Of a stretch of DNA of 6,090 nucleotides, positions 5,664 through 6,090 are shown one piece after another (within the stretch, counting starts at the first letter, position 1; each line of letters begins with the position of its first letter). Source of the stretch: Oscillospiraceae bacterium. Its GTDB lineage: Bacteria > Bacillota > Clostridia > Saccharofermentanales > Saccharofermentanaceae. Under the pieces are notes generated by a model. It did not search any database, was not told where the DNA came from, and worked only from the letters and a program-made list of their open reading frames with translations. A program made the translations under genes and the position numbers. The stretch is from assembly GCA_902782985.1 (NCBI GenBank), contig CACZPC010000070.1:1-6090 (forward strand). The letters are read 5' to 3'.

Positions 5664-6090
5664 TTATCCTACAAGATTAGGAAGATATGTAAGGAACTGT
5701 GAAGCAAGTACTACAAGTACCAGTGCGATGGGATATGTAGCAGCATAAGCCGAAGCTACGTTAGATGTACCCGTGGACTGGATAAGAGCTCCGAGAGCAG
5801 GTGTACTTGTCATACCGCCCGTGATGGAACCGAGGTTATTAAGAAGGCTGAGCTTCAATACCTTGCGGGCGAAGAAGAATCCTACAAGAAGAGGTACGAG
5901 AGTAATAAGAGCACCCCAGAGGAAGATAAGTCCGCCGTATACCTTAAGCGTATCTACGAACTCGGCACCACCCTCGATACCTGCACCGATAAGGAAGAGT
6001 ACGAGACCGAACTCCTGGAAGATACTAAGGAGGTGCTCCTTAACCTTCATGCTCATCTTACCGATCTTACCGAAGTGACCGAAGATCAAA
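5664..6090 (-). CDS. AspT/YidE-family membrane transporter, C-terminal part (5' end outside window)
   Basis: About 142 codons are visible and the frame remains open at the window edge, so the true start lies beyond it; the TTG at 6089 should not be taken as a start. The text shows features of the C-terminal membrane half of AspT-type (YidE/YbjL) transporters: FGHFGKIG, then GLVLFLIGAGIEGGAEF, then GSITGGMTSTPALGALI and YAATYPIALVLVVLASQFL. The glycine-rich 'GSITGGMTSTPAL' segment is the family's conserved re-entrant-type motif. AspT itself exchanges aspartate for alanine; the substrate here is unknown, and many relatives are uncharacterised. At least three hydrophobic segments are visible (about residues 24-43, 52-74, 118-135). 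It has its own terminator and is not obviously tied to the neighbouring genes. Confidence 0.88.
   Translation of the reverse strand, partial: LIFGHFGKIGKMSMKVKEHLLSIFQEFGLVLFLIGAGIEGGAEFVDTLKVYGGLIFLWGALITLVPLLVGFFFARKVLKLSLLNNLGSITGGMTSTPALGALIQSTGTSNVASAYAATYPIALVLVVLASQFLTYLPNLVG

Noticed and set aside
5664..6089. TTG at 6089 as the start of the transporter gene
   Set aside because: The frame is open to the window edge and the visible text begins in the middle of the conserved membrane domain, so this is a cut gene rather than a short one.
1..6090. CRISPR arrays, tRNA or rRNA genes, insertion sequences
   Set aside because: No regularly spaced repeats, cloverleaf-like segments, transposase-like proteins or terminal inverted repeats with target duplications were seen on either strand.

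Overview
The window looks like a chromosomal segment from a Gram-positive Firmicute, most likely a gut or rumen Clostridia (Lachnospiraceae-like). This is inferred from moderate base composition, AGGAG-type ribosome binding sites, and membrane-anchored C39-like cysteine peptidases preceded by a 'YPDD...YP' module. Species cannot be fixed from sequence reading alone. Every supported gene is on the minus strand, so transcription runs from high to low coordinates.

Layout in transcription order. At 6090-5664 is the C-terminal end of an AspT/YidE-type membrane transporter, open at the window edge and closed by a strong intrinsic terminator (5604-5640). The interval 5457-5603 carries an inverted repeat and a weak promoter candidate. 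A tightly packed run of six genes follows: an OmpR-type response regulator (5456-4794), a membrane sensor histidine kinase (4787-3369), an unrecognised single-pass exported protein (3382-2390), two paralogous membrane-anchored C39-like cysteine peptidases (2390-1488 and 1390-524), and a very small sigma-70/ECF-like protein (509-231). A 16-bp-stem hairpin at 161-199 probably ends this unit. Past it, a well-formed promoter (140-112) drives a gene running off the low edge (74-1) whose visible N-terminus resembles a MarR-type regulator.

The six middle genes look co-transcribed. Gaps are 6 and 14 nt, there is a 14-nt overlap and a 1-nt TGATG overlap, and only one gap (97 nt from the preferred start, between the two peptidases) could hold an internal promoter. 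The combination suggests an envelope signalling module: a two-component system senses something outside the cell and controls exported proteins and proteases, with a minimal sigma-like protein as a possible second regulatory layer. The individual family calls for the regulator, kinase, peptidases and transporter are strong. The idea that they form one functional system is inference from gene order.
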